From Syngnathus acus (lineage: Eukaryota; Chordata; Actinopteri; Syngnathiformes; Syngnathidae), in assembly GCF_901709675.1 (NCBI RefSeq), contig NC_051103.1, positions 2,217,501 to 2,281,500 on the forward strand: 64,000 nt of DNA, in the 5' to 3' direction. Each line of letters starts with the position of its first letter. Position 1 is the first letter of the stretch. Of the stretch, positions 35,180 through 63,445 are shown piece after piece. Both the position numbers and the translations under genes were made by a program. The notes beneath the pieces are model-generated. The model did not search any database. It was not told the DNA's origin and saw only the letters and a program-made list of their open reading frames with translations.

Positions 35180-38100
35180 TCACAGCTGTTGAACGACACT
35201 GTCGCCGCCGCGGTTGTCAACGGAGCGGTCGTCGAGGGTCTGTTCGTTTGACAAGCGGCGCCACTGGAAGGTTGTGCTGAGCGAGCCCGCCTGGTCGTCC
35301 TCGTTCTCCTGCTCCTTGGCGAACTCCAGGAAGACCTGAAGACGAGACACTATTTGTACCCAAATCTATTTCGCCCCCATTAAAAACATTTTTGGGCTAG
35401 GCTAGTGCATTATTGGCTCAAGTGATGCTTGAGAACAGTACAAGCAGTTAGTTAAAGTCTCGAGTTGTTTGACTGGGGGTGTGGCACATGCGCGTCTCAC
35501 CTGTTCCAGAGTGGACTGCGAGAAGTTGTATTCCTCAAACTTGTACGTTTGCTTCACTGCGCACACACACGACAAAACCCTTAGTTGATGACATCACCAC
35601 ATTTGCCATGTGTGTGTGTGTGTGTGTGTGTGTGTTTGTGTGTGCGTGACTGACAGCGCTCCAGCTGCGAGAAGGCGGTGGCCAGAGAATGGACGTCCTC
35701 TGTGGGGATTTTGTACGCCATCAACGTGGCAAAGCTGTCGCGAGAAACACGGCATCAAACGACACGCGCGAGAGCCATTGGCCCTCTTTCAAAAGGCGTG
35801 TTGTCACCTCTCCTGTCTGGAGGCGTGCGGAAAGATGGCCACGATTTCCTTGTGCACCAGCGCCGTCTGGTGGAGTCCCGCGCCGGCCTCCCCGAGTTTC
35901 AGCTCCAGGCCGTAGCTTCGGCCGTACTTGGCCTTCAGGTGCTGGATGGAGCCCAGGCACCTGCGGGACGGACGCAAGACGGGTAAGACTTTGGAGGCTT
36001 GGGGCGAGGCGCAAAGACAGGAAGGGACGCGCCTGAGCCGGCCCGACACCAGGATGGCCACACGATCGCACACGGCCTCCGCCTCCTCCATGTAGTGCGT
36101 GGTCAGCACGGCGCCGCGCTGGTGGTCCCTCAGGGCGGCGCGGATGGCCCTCCTAAGGAGCAAAGAGAACCAATGACAAACTAAAAAGCGCATTTGTGTC
36201 CGTGTCATGGAGGCAGGCTGACCACACGCGCTGTTTGGACTCGGGGTCCATCCCGGCCGATGGTTCGTCCAGCAGGAGGGTCTCGGGGTTCCCGATCATG
36301 CTCAGCGCGAAGCAGAGCTGGCGACAGAAGCGTAACGTCAAGAGCGCCGCTCGCTTTTGCGCAAGCGGCATCGGGTGCACTCACTTTTCTCTTGAGTCCT
36401 CCGGAAAGAGACTTGGCCTGCTTGCGCTCGTGCTCCTTCAGCTCCAGAGCGTTCAGCACCCTGCGCGACAGCAGCAAAAGAGTTCCAAAGGTGCCGAGCC
36501 GCGCTAACGGACCTGAGTTGACGCACCGCTGGATGATCTCGGGGGCGTCGCGTGCCTTCAGCCCCTTGACGGCTGCGTAGACCTCCAGGTGCTCAATCAG
36601 TGTCATCCTGGGCCACAGCGGGTTGACCTGGGGGCAGTAGCCCACGTGCTCCGGGGGGGCGCCCCACGACCCCGTGCCAAAATCTCCCATCAGCACCTGA
36701 GGACACCAGAGCATTTGTTTATAAAGAAGTGATTTGTGCCAACTTGTCAGATATATTTCCATCTTGTTCATTTCAACTTTTGATGTGACTGAATGGTTTG
36801 GCGAAGTGCTCGAGCGGCGGCGGCGTACCTGTCCGGCCGTGGGCTCCGTCTCCCCAGACAGCATGTGCATGACGGTACTCTTGCCCGATCCGTTTGGGCC
36901 CAACAGTCCGAGAACCTCGCCTGGAGAACGACGACATGCGACGCCAGTGATCAGTGATTTGGTCATTTTCAATTTTGGCTGGCTCACAAGCGACCTTTTC
37001 GAACACAGAAGGAGACGTTCCTGGTGGCCACTTTTCCACTCTTGCTGAGAGCAAAACCTTCCCTGCGACTTTTGTACATCTTCCTCAGGTTGCTGGCGAC
37101 CAGCACTGGCTTCTATGGAGAGGAAGGGTGGGGTGGGGAAAAAATAAATAAAAACTCACCGGGTAATGCAGAGACGCGAGCAAACTTGGCTAACTCTCAC
37201 AAGGACACTTTGTCACAGAAAAACGTCGACTCGTACCTCGTCGCCGAGGCGGCAGGTGAGCGCCTCTTTGACCCTGGCCTTCTCCATCTGAATGTCGGCA
37301 TCCTCGTGCCAGTCCGGGCCGTCTTCGGGGTTGCGTTCCACTTTGGGCCTCCGCGCCGATGAAATCCTGAGAGGACGACGCAAAAAGAGAGTTGGCCAAG
37401 ACACGTGGCAACGTAAAAGCGGCCGCTGACCTGCACAAGCCGTCCGTCCTGAAGGTCCTGCCGCCGTAACGGCGCTCCAGCCAGCGCAGGAGCAGCAGCA
37501 GCAGCACGCACTGTAGGTACGGCTGGGCGCACAAAAACACAACACGCTGCTGACATCACAAAAGCAAAATGCCGCCTGCGACGCAATGCTGCTTGTCGCT
37601 CTACTTACCGCAAAAACGGAGACCAGCAGATTGTTGAACACAAAGTCTTTGTCAGGATGCGACGATGGCAGGAACGAGGCCTGGGCAGCATCAATCAGTC
37701 AGTCAGTCAGTCAAGTCCGAACGGGTCGGGTGCTACTGGACTCGTACCGTAGCGATGCAGCCCAGGCAGCCCATGAGCGGGTAGAGCGGGTTGAAGATGC
37801 ACAGGGTGTTGTGCACCAGTTGCGTCACCCTGTTGCTGTTGCTCACCAGAGGAAGGTGGACCAGCGAGCCCGACACCACGCACGCCTGACGCCGGCAAGG
37901 CAACGTTTGGAAGAGAGCAAAAAGGGCGGGGCTCATCCACACGACGGCGGCGGCTCACCATCATGCAAACGATGGACATGAAGTCCCGGTTGCTTTGCAC
38001 TCGAGAGAAGCAGAAAGAGCAGACGTACGTGAAGAGGACGACGGCCGGAACGAAGCCAGCACTGCAGAAGATCTGAGGGCGAGACCGAGAGGTCAACGTC

Positions 38101-41100
38101 AGGCGTCGTCGGTGCGCCTCACTCAGACAAAAAGCGGCGGCGGCAATGCAGACCACGGCGCTCAGGTTGCTGGCCGTGAGCAGGTTGTCGCCGTGGAAGG
38201 AGAAGAGGGTGACGCTCATGCACGACACCACCAGATAGAAGAGGGGTACGTCCACGGCCGCCTGCCCGCACCAGTAGGCCGACGGGAGCAGGCCCGACAC
38301 GCGCAGCGTCGAGCGGCACTTGAGCTGAGGGCGGGCCGCAAACACACAGTTGTCATTTGCATTCTTTTTTTTGTCCTCGACAGCCGCTTGCTCACCTCTC
38401 GGTCTCGCACGTGCTCCATGGCAAAATAGGCGGGCATGCCGGCCGTCAGCATTCCCAGCAGGACGGATTCGATGACGATCAAAACGTGCGCGACCACCAG
38501 TGGCAGTCGCTGTGGGACGCAAACGAGACAACCGAGTCGCGACACGCAGTCGATGTTTATGTTGCCTTCCGAAAATGGACCCTGAGGATTCCCGTGCAGC
38601 AGCCGTACTCACGTAGTCGAAGGGTTTGCTCCAAGTGTGGATGCGGGCGGTGCTGTTGAGGCCTCGCAGCAGAGCGTTGCTCAGGATGTTGACGCTCATG
38701 GGCAGCGAGTGTACCGTGGTGCTGTTGAAGCCCAAACTGTACGTGAAGCCCTGCCAAGCCCACAACAAGCCAAAGACCAAGCCAAAACATCCCTGTGTCA
38801 ATGCCTACGCTACAGGGAGGGGCAGATCGCTTTGCGTTTGCGCCATTGCCTGCAAAAAAGCAACGCAAGCCATCTTTTTGTCTCGTTGCGACGTCTCAAA
38901 ACAAAACCTTGCCGGATCCCGTCACGTTGATGGCGACGCTGTGCGGAGCCAGCGCCATGTAGTCGCTGACGTTGCTCAGCTCCACCGCGATGCCCTGCCC
39001 TTCCACGTTGTGCACAAAGTCGGAAATGTCCGCACCTGCGACGAAGGGACGTGTGAGGCCGGCCAGCGAGACGGGCGCAAATATCCCCCCCGGCTCACCT
39101 GTGGAGTTGCAAAGCAGGAGGCTGCTGGCGTATCTGCGGGGGGGCTCCTTCGGGCCCAGGAGGTACACGGCGGGTAGGAACCGGCGGCTCGGCGAGTGGA
39201 CCAGGATGTTCCCGGTGAACAAGGACAAGAGCAGCAAGGTGGCCACAAACACCAGCACCAGGGACAGCCTGCCGGACAAGCCACACACACGCTTTCTGGC
39301 TGGCCCACACTCCTCCGTGCGGTGCCGCTCAACTCACACGTAAATCAAGGCCTTCCTCTCGCGCCACAAGTTGAGCATGTGGAGCCAGGCCACACAAGCA
39401 AACTGCTGGCGCCACAGCGCCGCGCCCCGCGCCAACTCAGCCCGGTCTGAGAACATCAGCAGCCGCTGGTCCGACTCGTCGCCGTAGAGCGTGGCGCCGA
39501 CGCACTCGGCGCCCTCCGCCACCTCCCGGTTGAACACGCTGTAGTCTTTTGTTTGGCAAAACAAAAAAAAGATGTCACATGACAGGGATTGAAGTTGTTC
39601 TAGAAAAAAAAGTTGTGCCCTTTTAGTTTGGAGGCGGAAGTCACCTGCTTTGTCCACTTCCGTCTCCGCCTCCAGACGCAGAAAAACGTCCTCCAGCGTT
39701 GTCATGGAAACACCATAGTTGACCAAGCCGAGGTCGGGTTGGGCATCCAGTTCTGAGAACAAACCTGCCGCCACAACAAAATGAAAGCATGCGGGGGGGG
39801 GGGGGGACAAAACCAGGCGAAGGCGTACCCGCAAAGGCATCCATGCTCTCGAAAGGCAGCGTAAAGTTGAGTTCCGCTTCCTGCTGCCGAGTCAGCTTGG
39901 CTTTGGGAATGTGCTGCTGGATCAGCGAAGAAATACTGGCCACATCGCAGCGATCGCTGATGGACATCCTGACGGGAGTGAGATAGGTGAGGCGGGGTTG
40001 AAACGAATGAAAGGTCACGCTGCCGCCAAGTACCTGAGATGATAGCCCACGCCGCACTTGGTCTTGAGATAGATGGAGGAGCCCACACATTTCAGGCGGC
40101 CTTGCGAGATCACCGCTTTGCGATCTGGACGCACCACATGCACAAAACTCACGGGGGGGTCCCTGTGTGTGTGCGTGCGTGCGTACCAGCGAGGATGTCG
40201 GCCTCGTCCATGTAGTGCGTGCTGAGGACGATCACTCGGCCGGCCCTGCGACTCTTCAGGAGGGACCACACTTGATGTCGGGAGGACGGGTCCATGCCGG
40301 CCGTGGGCTCGTCCAGGAGAAGGATCTAAAAAAGCCGCGTCGTCAAACCTGAGCCAGAGTGCGTCGCTGGACAGTGAGGGACGTACCTTAGGGTCTCCCA
40401 GGATGGCGATGCCCACTGACAGCTTCCTCTTCTGGCCTCCACTCAGATTCTTGGCTTGAGCAGACATGATCTTCTCCAGATCTAGATCTTTCAGCACTTT
40501 GGACACCTTTTTTTTTTTTATCAGAATAAAGACCTATTAGACATTTTGTACGATTGATCATGACGACGAGATGAGAAAGCTTCCGCCACCGTTACCTCGG
40601 CGTCCACATGGGCCGGCGGGATGCCTTTAATGGCGGCGAAGATGTTAAGGTGCTCCTCCACGGTGAGGACATCAAAGAGGATGTTAAACTGCGGGCAGAC
40701 GCCCACCAGCCGCTTCATCTCGGGCCCGTCAGCGATCTCCACCAGCGGTGAGCCATAAATGGTGGCCGAGCCGCCGCTGGGCGGGCAGATGCCGCACAGG
40801 ATGTTTATCAGCGTGGATTTCCCGGAGCCGCTGTGGCCCAGCAGAGCCGTGATCTGGCCCTCGTAAATGTCAAAGGTCAGACCTGCGGACGGAAACGTGG
40901 CACTTTTGACGGTGCGACTGCTTTTTGTGATGCGGAAGATGCGGTGTGAAGGTGTGGCCAACCTCTGAGGGCCTCCACGGTGTTGTCTTTGTCTTTGTAC
41001 ACCTTGCTGATGTTGTTGATGCTGCCGGAGAGGCAGAGCGCACACAAATGACAGTTTGAACACACGTTTGGGATGGAGGAGAGGCCGACAGACTTACCGG

Positions 41101-43337
41101 ATGGCCTCTCTGCCCCGGAACTCCGGCGAGACGGCCTCGGTTGATTCGCCGCCGCTGGGAGTGCCGTTCACCTCGGCTTCGTACGGCGTGGTCACTTCCG
41201 TGTAGCGCTCGCTGCGCTTGGACCAGTAGGACGGTTTCAGGAAGTAGAGCAGGGACCTCCGCATCCCAAACTCGCCTGCGGGAAGAAAACATTTTTCCAC
41301 CCAAACTTGTCAGGTCCCATTTGCTCCCATTGAAAGAGCGAGCGGGCGGGCAGACTCCTGAAAGCGAGCGCTCACCCGGCAGCACCTGGTCCAAGTAAAT
41401 GGCAAGCAGCAGGTAAAGAAGGCAGTCCACAGCCAGCATGAGCAGCGGTATGTAGAGCGGATGAGGCCCACTGGCCAGGGAGGCCAACATGGCACCGCCC
41501 CCTTGGGCTTCCAGGTACACCACCTGGGGGGGGAAACAATCCATAGCATGCAATTAAAGATGCGCTTATGACTCGTTTGTTGGGATCGGTCACATTTTGG
41601 AGCTTTGCAAAATATAGCGGCCGGCACCTGCGCAATGCCAATGGAGAAGGCCGAGGGCGAGAGCAGGCAGAGGACCCAGACCAGCGCTTGCGGGAAATCC
41701 GTCATCAGGATGGTGAAGAGCGACAGGCATCCGAAGACCACCGTCAGCATGGAGCCCACCGTGCTGGCCAACTTTGGCTTCTTGAACATCGGCGTCAGCA
41801 TGAAGGAGAAGAAGATCTGCGCACACGCAAACTTGCTCATCAGCCTGGCAAACATTTACAGCCATTATTACTCACTGAAGTGAGTTGAGAAGGTTCACCA
41901 AAAAGAACTCTGCTGCCATCTGGTGGCTTTGCGGTACTATCACACAGTCAATTTCAGGCTTCGTTTGGACAAAAGTAGAGCTGTCAGCTACTCACGGAGG
42001 AAATGCCGTAGAGGAAGTTGAGGGAAAAGACGAGCAGGAAGTTGCTGTTGGGGAAGAGCGCCGTGGAGGTGGCGATGATGGACATCAGGACGGACATGGC
42101 GCCCACCAGGACGGCGTACAGCAGCCCCCACGACATCCTGCGGATGAGCCGATGGGCTTGGAGCAAACGGTCAGCGGTCACTCGGGGCCGGCGCCGCGCG
42201 TTTACCAGAAGGCCGTGTCGTAGAGGCCCATCATGCTCATGGTGTCTTTGATGCGCCGCTCCTTCTCCGCCGCCACGTTGACGATGAGGAAGGTGACGAA
42301 GGGAGTGAAGGCCAGCACCAGGTAGATGGAGATCAGAGCGCGCGGGAACTTGTGCACCTCCACCCAGCCCGGCTGACCCATCATCACCGCCTGCACGTCC
42401 ATCTCACTCCACACCGCGCGCTTGGTCTGCATCTGCGACCAGTCGCAGGCGTCAGCGCCGCGACCGCATGGATGGTGAGCGAGCCTCACCTGGATGATGG
42501 CGGCGTCAATCAGCGACTGGAGGCGGACGAATCCTGAGTACCAGTAGTTGGCCGCTCGGCAGTTGCTGGTACTGCTCAGACAGTTGCCTACGGAACAAAG
42601 CCGGGCGCAGAAAGACGCGTGTGCGCATGCTCAGACGGGGCAGCAGGACGCTGCGCATGCCGTGGATGACGTGCCGTGCAACGCCCCGCCGCTACCTATG
42701 GACTCGGTGAAGTCACTGGGCTGCGGCAGCTGGTTGTAGGGAAAGCGCAGGCTGTAGGAAGTGGCCGACGGGTCCGTGAAGACCACACCCACCAGGCCGG
42801 ATGGATCGTATGTGCTGGCGTTCTCCAGGGCCGCCTCGCTGGCGAACATCTCCAACATGTCGAGGAGGTCTGCATAACCGTTCAATGTGTTGGTGTGCAG
42901 GCCCATGTTTGCTAATATGTTTGGAGGTGTGTGCGCCTTACCCATCTCACGGGCCACCTCGTCCATGATGCGGCTGGTGACGTTGGTGACAGGCGTGTAG
43001 CCGAGGGCAGCGGTGAAGATAACTTTGTCCGATCGCAGCTCCATGGTGGACACTCCATTGTAGTAGATGTGCGGATTTTGATTGCTGATGACGATCAGCA
43101 GAGCCAGAAGCAGCAGGGGCAGGATCACTTCCTGCAAGCACACCGGCAGAGCGCAACATCGACCTTTACACTGCTGCGGCTTCACATTTGTTCCTTCGAC
43201 GGTGTACTCGAAAAGAGACCGACCTGCAAGCTCTGCTGTTTGGTCCTCCACTTGATGAGCACATTTTTGTGTAGAAGACTTCGGGTTTGCTGCCACACTG
43301 CAGCATCTCGGCTACTCCCGGCGTGCTTGGCGTGCAT
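35180..43337 (-). CDS. abca5: ABCA5 full-length ABC transporter, subfamily A
   Basis: ABCA5 is a membrane exporter of the lipid-type A subfamily, found mainly on late endosomes and lysosomes. The whole domain order is present on the minus strand. Exon 1 at 43224-43337 ([17 protein letters not shown]); large luminal loop about 42660-43140 ([18 protein letters not shown]); TMD1 about 41390-42510; NBD1 about 40090-40880 with Walker [10 protein letters not shown], signature LSGGQKRK and [19 protein letters not shown]2 about 37500-39360 ([33 protein letters not shown]); NBD2 about 35940-36930 with Walker [10 protein letters not shown], signature LSGGLKRK, Walker [14 protein letters not shown] and [16 protein letters not shown]; last exon 35180-35335 ([13 protein letters not shown]) ending in TGA. 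The second signature is closer to consensus than the degenerate one I recall in human ABCA5. No frameshift or missing exon was seen. The start codon at 43335-43337 is inferred from frame and position. Confidence 0.95.
35609..35645. repeat. (GT)n microsatellite in an abca5 intron
   Basis: A short GT run between the last three abca5 exons. Confidence 0.9.
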
Positions 43338-44573
43338 GACGTGCGTACCGCAGCTCGTCTGCTCAATGCTGGCTTCACCTGTAACACACGCATGCATGCA
43401 TGCAAGTGCCGCAAAACAAAAGGCACACGTGCACGCACAAGCGCACGCACGGAAACAGCACAGAAAATCTGTCAATTCCTTCCATGTTTTCATACACCAA
43501 TAAGATGAAAGCAAACACGCACTGCTTTTTATCACCACCAGCTCTCAAGAAAAAGAATGATAAAACACCAAGGCAGCTATCACTTTAAAGTCCGACGGAA
43601 ATAGAAAATGAACAAATGTTGGCCCGCCAAGCAGCTATTGTCCAAACTACCGAGCTGGTTACGCCCTCTCTGGTTAATATTATTTGCTTTAATGCTGCCG
43701 GAAAAGTGGATGTAATTAGAGTCAACGTTGCTAATAACAATAATATTGTCATCAATGCCTCTTTGGCAATAAACGCGCTACGACAACGACAGAGCCCGCA
43801 AGCGTCAGACATGTTGGCGACGAAAGCTAAAAAACATACATTTGATAAACTCACGTAGGACATGAAGATTATGAAGGCATTTAATAAAGCCTTTTGCAAG
43901 GTGGATCTTTTTGGGTTCGTATAGCGTTCGTCACTTACTTCCTGTTGTCAAAGTGCACGCCCCTCACAACACGTCGACCAATCAGAACCGCTCCTGGTAT
44001 GAGTGACAGAGGTTTGCATCAATCGGATGAGGCGACAGTTGACATCAGAAACGCGACTTAAAGAACAAAAAGACGCAACTCAACGTGTAACAAATCAGGC
44101 GGTGCGCATAAGCCCCCCGTGGTAACAAAGACTATGTGTGACAATTACCACATGGAAATGACTTTATATAATAAAGTCTTTGGACATCACAGAGCTAAAT
44201 GTCCTTATTTTTCTTTGGTACGCTGACCAATTACAGCCGTCTGTTCTAACTCATGCTGCCTTCCAGAACGTTTTCGCACCTCCGACATGGAAAAGGGACT
44301 GGAATGCCACCTTGAACTGGTTGACATTCAAACTATTTGAATTTTCTAGAACTGACAGACACTCGCACAATGCAATAGTTTTAATTTAGGAAGGGTAACA
44401 AAAATATAGAAACGACATGCAATTTCTAATCTGAATGTATGAACACTTCAAACCTAACATGCAGGAAACCCCAAACCCATCACCCTTTCAAACAAAGCAA
44501 CTCTTGTCAGTTATATCTCCCCGCTGGAAAGGAAACTTGCGGAATGCCTCCTGAAAACATTGGAAGGAACGAA
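43338..44573. other. Intergenic between abca5 and asb3
   Basis: This holds the abca5 5' region and the asb3 3' flank. A CCAAT box in context gaccaatcagaac at about 43976 lies about 640 bp upstream of the abca5 start codon and could belong to its promoter. No further coding exon was recognised. Confidence 0.4.
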
Positions 44574-47299
44574 TTAGGTGAACTGCAGGAAGCGCTGGAT
44601 GCTCGGGGGCACGGGAAGCTCGCCGACCGCGTCCGTCCTCATCACCTCCTCTGGTCCCATCAAGGTCCTGATGCGCAGCCGGCACAGGTGTGACAGGTCG
44701 GGGACCGAGTCTACATGGAGGACGAGGCGAGGCGGCGGCGGGGAAAATTTTACTGTTGTCAGAAAATCAAAATGAAGCCATTTCCTAGTGTTGCTACCAA
44801 ATTGCGGGAGTGGGTGCCACGTCTCCTGCGCCCGTCTTCGCCACAAGACGCTTTTCAAAGCGGGCGACATCGTCGACCAGTTGACAAACTGCAGCAGGAA
44901 GTTGAGCAGCTCGCTGTCGACCTTCTCGAGCCTGGAAGCGCAAAGAAGGAAAAGGTAGCACGTTGCCAGCGCGAAGGCGAGACGAGCAGCGGACGCGGGA
45001 GCCGCACACGATGGAGCGCAGCAGCGAGTCTGGGTCCAGCCCGGCCCGGAGTAGCGGCGGCAGCCAGTCGACCGCAAACTCCAAGAGCTTCAACGCCGTC
45101 CTTAACATGTCGTCCAACTCGGGCCGCCTCAACGCCACCTTGCTCGAATCACCGCGGGGGTGTCGCGGGGGGTAAAGCCACCTGAAGTCAGTTTACACAT
45201 TTGTGAAGGCTCCCCCCAGTGGCAGCGGCTCGTCGAATTCTAAACATATTTTGGAGGCAGAAATAGAGGCGCTGGGGCGAATGTTGCTCACCTGTGTTCC
45301 AGGACCAGCTTGAGCAGGCTCGAGTTCTTTTGGCCTAGCACCGGCTTCCACTCCCACTTGTGCAGCGCCGCCCCTGCCGCCAGCAACATCCCAGATATGT
45401 CACTGCGAGCAAGCACGTATGGCACGTCAGAGATGCGTAATGTATTGCAGCGTTCACACGATCAAAGTCAGAAAGCGGGTGAGCTGTGACCTGCCTGTAT
45501 CCGCTGTGGAAGGCTAAGCTGAGCGGCGAATGAGGGCCCATCGAGTGCAGGCGGCTCTGGGCATCCGGGCTGAAGCCTTGGTCCAGAAGCAGCGCCACGC
45601 AGGCCGCTTGGCCACCCTGAATGGCCAGGTAGAGCGGGCTCACTAAGCCCTCGCCGCGGTCGCATTGGCGAATCGTGACGGGCAGCAGCCGGCGCAGGAT
45701 TCTGCGGACGGAGGCCGTCGGTTAGCAAAAGTGGAACGGGAACTTCCACTGTGTCGTCTACTACGTCGCAGCTTCGGATGCACGTGCGGCCACGATTGTC
45801 AGCCCGTGGAGAACCGCGTCTCACCAAAACGTCACAGCAAGTTATTTCCACCTGGGCGAGCCCCGTTTAGCGGAGAAGCGAGCGGCTACCCGAGGTGGCC
45901 GAACTGTGCGGCGGCGTGGATGGGCAGCTGGGGCCAGTCGTAGCTGCAGTTCAAGTTGGCGTTGGCGTTGTGCTCCAGCAGCAACTCCACACAAGACTCG
46001 TGACCCTGCTGGGAAGCCAGCATCAGCGGTGAGGCCATGTCCGATGCCTGTGCGTTGACGTCAGCACCTGGGGACGGGGGGCATTCCTCTTGCCAAAGAG
46101 TCCACTTTTCTGGATACGGCCCTTGGCCGAGACGACCCTGTGCTTACCTGCGTGGATCAGGATCTCTAGACATTGTTGCCGACCGTGCTTCGCCGCCAGG
46201 AAGAGCGGCGTCATATTGTAGTCGTCACGCACCTCCAGCTCGGCCGACTGCACTAGCATCCGCACGATGTCCACGTGATCCTACAAGAGATTGAAATATG
46301 TTCATAGAGGAGGTCGAAAAGGTTCTTATGTGCTCAACGTTTCCTGCGTCTGACTTTCTGCGATGAACCAAACAGATATAAGACATTTGAACAAACAGCC
46401 GGTGTGTGTGCGTGTGGACGCTTAAGACATTTGAACAAACAACCGGTGTGTGTGCGTGTGGACGCTCCTGACCCGATAGACGGCGAGATGAAGGCACGTC
46501 CAGCAGGTGGCCGTGTGCGATCTGTTCAATTCTGCCCCCTTGTCCATCAGCAAGCGCACCACCTCTATGTGGCCGTTGTCCACCGCTGCCAGAGTGCACT
46601 TGTTACTTAGCTGCTGGGATGCACACGCACACACAGAGTTCTACCTGCATAAAGCGGACATGAGAGGTCGTTGGTGAGCTGGTCTATTTTGGCTTTGGAT
46701 TTGAGGAGGCGGCGTACAGCCCCCACGTGGCCCCCTCTTGCCGCCAGAAAGCAGGCCGTCTCTCCCTCGTGGGTGCTGGAGTTGACGTACGTGCGGAATT
46801 CCGACAGCGAGACGCCTGCACATGGGGAAAAGTCTACTCGGGTGGATGTGGAGTAAAGAGCTTCTCCTATTGTGTGCTGCTGATGCAAAAAGACTGCTGC
46901 CACTGGACCTGAAGAGGCTGCCCACCTAAGCAGCGCCGTGCATAACTATCAGGGGTGCTTGGGCTCATCAAACTCGCCTGGCTTTGGAAAGAAGAGATGC
47001 TTGTAGCCTCTTTCAAAGATCTGGTCCAGAATAGTGGCCTTCGTGTAACTCAGACTTTCCATCACACATTGGAGAAGGCTGCGGGTGCGCTTACCGGTCC
47101 TGGCGGCCGAGAGAATATCCTTGAGGCAGCTCATCATGCCGGCGTGGGCCGCCTCGTGTAGGGGCATCCAACCCCGGTTGTCGGTACAGGACACACTGCG
47201 TCCCTCGCGAAGCAGCCGCCTCAGGCGCCTTCTGTCGCCGAGACGAGCGGCGACGGCCACGCTGGACATGGTGTCCACATAGCACGCGCTGAAGTCCAT
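44574..47299 (-). CDS. asb3: ASB3, ankyrin-repeat SOCS-box protein
   Basis: ASB proteins are substrate receptors of Cullin5-ElonginB/C ubiquitin ligases: the ankyrin repeats bind substrate and the C-terminal SOCS box binds Elongin C and Cul5. Ten exons join in phase to 520 codons (human ASB3 518): 47095-47299 (start [20 protein letters not shown], then [16 protein letters not shown]), 46645-46815, 46473-46585 ([20 protein letters not shown]), 46148-46280 ([20 protein letters not shown]), 45890-46067, 45495-45701 ([20 protein letters not shown]), 45292-45402, 45008-45181, 44798-44931 ([20 protein letters not shown]) and 44574-44710. The last exon encodes the SOCS box ([27 protein letters not shown]). 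The sixth intron appears to use a GC donor. The N-terminus and SOCS box match ASB3 better than other ASBs I recall. The gene ends about 550 bp from the kcnma1 stop. Confidence 0.93.
45493..45494 (-). other. asb3: Probable GC splice donor in asb3
   Basis: The exon ending GGATACAG is followed by GCAGGTC on the minus strand. Using the nearby GT (exon end 45491) would put a TGA first in the next exon (from 45402). Using GC at 45493-45494 keeps the frame into [13 protein letters not shown]. Confidence 0.65.
46377..46468. repeat. Two-copy minisatellite of about 43 bp in an asb3 intron
   Basis: taagacatttgaacaaac followed by a(g/a)ccggtgtgtgtgcgtgtgga occurs twice in tandem, with one mismatch. The second copy runs up to the 3' side of the donor of the exon ending at 46473. 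Confidence 0.9.
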
Positions 47300-47847
47300 C
47301 CTTGAGACGACGCTAGAGCGGCGGCGACATGTTGTACGTGTTGGATGCGAAGAAACTCAAGTTGCCGAAGCGACTTGAGCAAAGCGGGAAATAATTGGAG
47401 CAGCGGAACGAAGACCTCAGTCTGGGCCGTTTTGGTCCATCTCAAACTCAAATCGCTTTGTATTCTTGTCACTTTGTCCTCTGTTGACGCAGCAGCGATT
47501 CCCAAAAGGACACTAACGACATAATGCGCGAAAACCGCGTCTGAACGCCGATTCTAGAAATCGCGACGAAGAGCAAGACCACCAGACGCGCGTTCTTAAT
47601 CAGTCGCAGTTTTATGACGTCATCAAAACAACCGGAAGTGTGGTTTTCCTACAAGTATTGCATGTAAAAATAAACAGAATCAAACTGTTGAGAACTTTCT
47701 TTTGGTATGGTGCGACAGCCTGCTGATTTTGTTTTATTAGTTTTTATTTTGAAAAGTGACCGTATTCTCAAATGCTATGCTAGCAAATACTAAAAGGTCA
47801 TTCAAGCTTGGTAAAAAACAAAACAACAAAAACCAGTGGGTTTGCAT
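47300..47847. other. Compact interval between the asb3 start and the kcnma1 stop
   Basis: About 550 bp containing the asb3 5' flank and the kcnma1 3' UTR region. No coding sequence was recognised. The two genes are in tandem on the same strand. Confidence 0.5.

Positions 47848-63445
<15,598 letters not shown>

Noticed and set aside
43585-43899. 104-codon minus-strand frame with hydrophobic segments upstream of abca5
   Set aside because: AT-rich DNA favours hydrophobic codons; no homology is recognised and it cannot be joined in phase to the abca5 start exon.
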